This document shows positions 63,931 through 64,000 of a DNA stretch of 64,000 nucleotides, one piece after another. Below the pieces are notes generated by a model. It did no database searches. It worked only from the letters and a program-made list of their open reading frames with translations, and was not told the origin of the DNA. Position 1 is the first letter of the stretch; each line of letters opens with the position of its first letter. The translations under genes were made by a program, and so were the position numbers. Source of the DNA: Antilocapra americana (Eukaryota > Chordata > Mammalia > Artiodactyla > Antilocapridae); the NCBI GenBank assembly GCA_007570785.1, contig ML664157.1:5479424-5543423 (forward strand). The letters run 5' to 3'.

Positions 63931-64000
63931 GTCTGGAAGAGGACAAAGATACAAACTTTTTTGTTTGCACTGAAAAATAGAAAATCACATTTAATGCATT
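63931..64000 (+). other. MED12L: MED12L 3' UTR, start
   Basis: Seventy bases after the stop codon, AT-rich at the end. No AATAAA signal within the window, so the UTR continues beyond it. Confidence 0.9.

Overview
The window is mammalian nuclear DNA from a ruminant, most likely a bovid. Interspersed repeats restricted to or typical of ruminants (Bov-tA and Bov-A2/ART2A SINEs, BovB RTE LINE 3' ends, an L1 3' end of the bovine type, and tRNA-Glu-derived CHR SINEs) sit among older mammalian repeats (MIR, L2, L1M, MLT1, Tigger1). The sequence is AT-rich, and the only convincing genes or gene parts are spliced exons on the + strand.

Those exons are the 3' half of MED12L (Mediator complex subunit 12-like). 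I can place 24 coding exons between 3609 and the stop codon at 63928-63930. Every exon junction keeps reading phase. Together they encode about 1,196 C-terminal residues, roughly residues 950-2145 if the protein has the human length. The 5' half of the gene, including the N-terminal part that activates the CDK8/cyclin C kinase, lies upstream of the window. The 3' UTR begins at 63931 and runs off the end. I see no bacterial-type genes, operons, CRISPR arrays or functional RNA genes.

Layout: 1-3608 is intron with two young SINEs and a CHR SINE. From 3609 to 16210 there are ten exons of the conserved helical body. From 16211 to 27020 there are six more exons in a repeat-rich stretch; here one exon is flanked by inverted SINEs, a tight inverted SINE pair lies in an intron, and one intron appears to be of the GC-AG class. 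From 27021 to 33529 there are two exons amid four antisense BovB fragments. From 33530 to 49022 a 15.5-kb intron carries Tigger1, L1M, CHR and Bov-A2 copies and a GC-richer island. From 49023 to 63930 six exons encode the Pro/Gln/Leu-rich C-terminal (PQL/OPA-like) region.

MED12L works in the nucleus in the Mediator kinase module with CDK8/CDK19, cyclin C and MED13/MED13L; the part encoded here holds the central conserved body and the PQL tail. The antisense purinergic receptor genes (P2RY12, P2RY13, P2RY14, GPR87) that lie inside MED12L introns in mammals are not visible as coding sequence here. I found no previously undescribed system. The most useful leads concern splicing (GC-AG donor, inverted repeats around exons), a small coding minisatellite, and a composite SINE with one target-site duplication.
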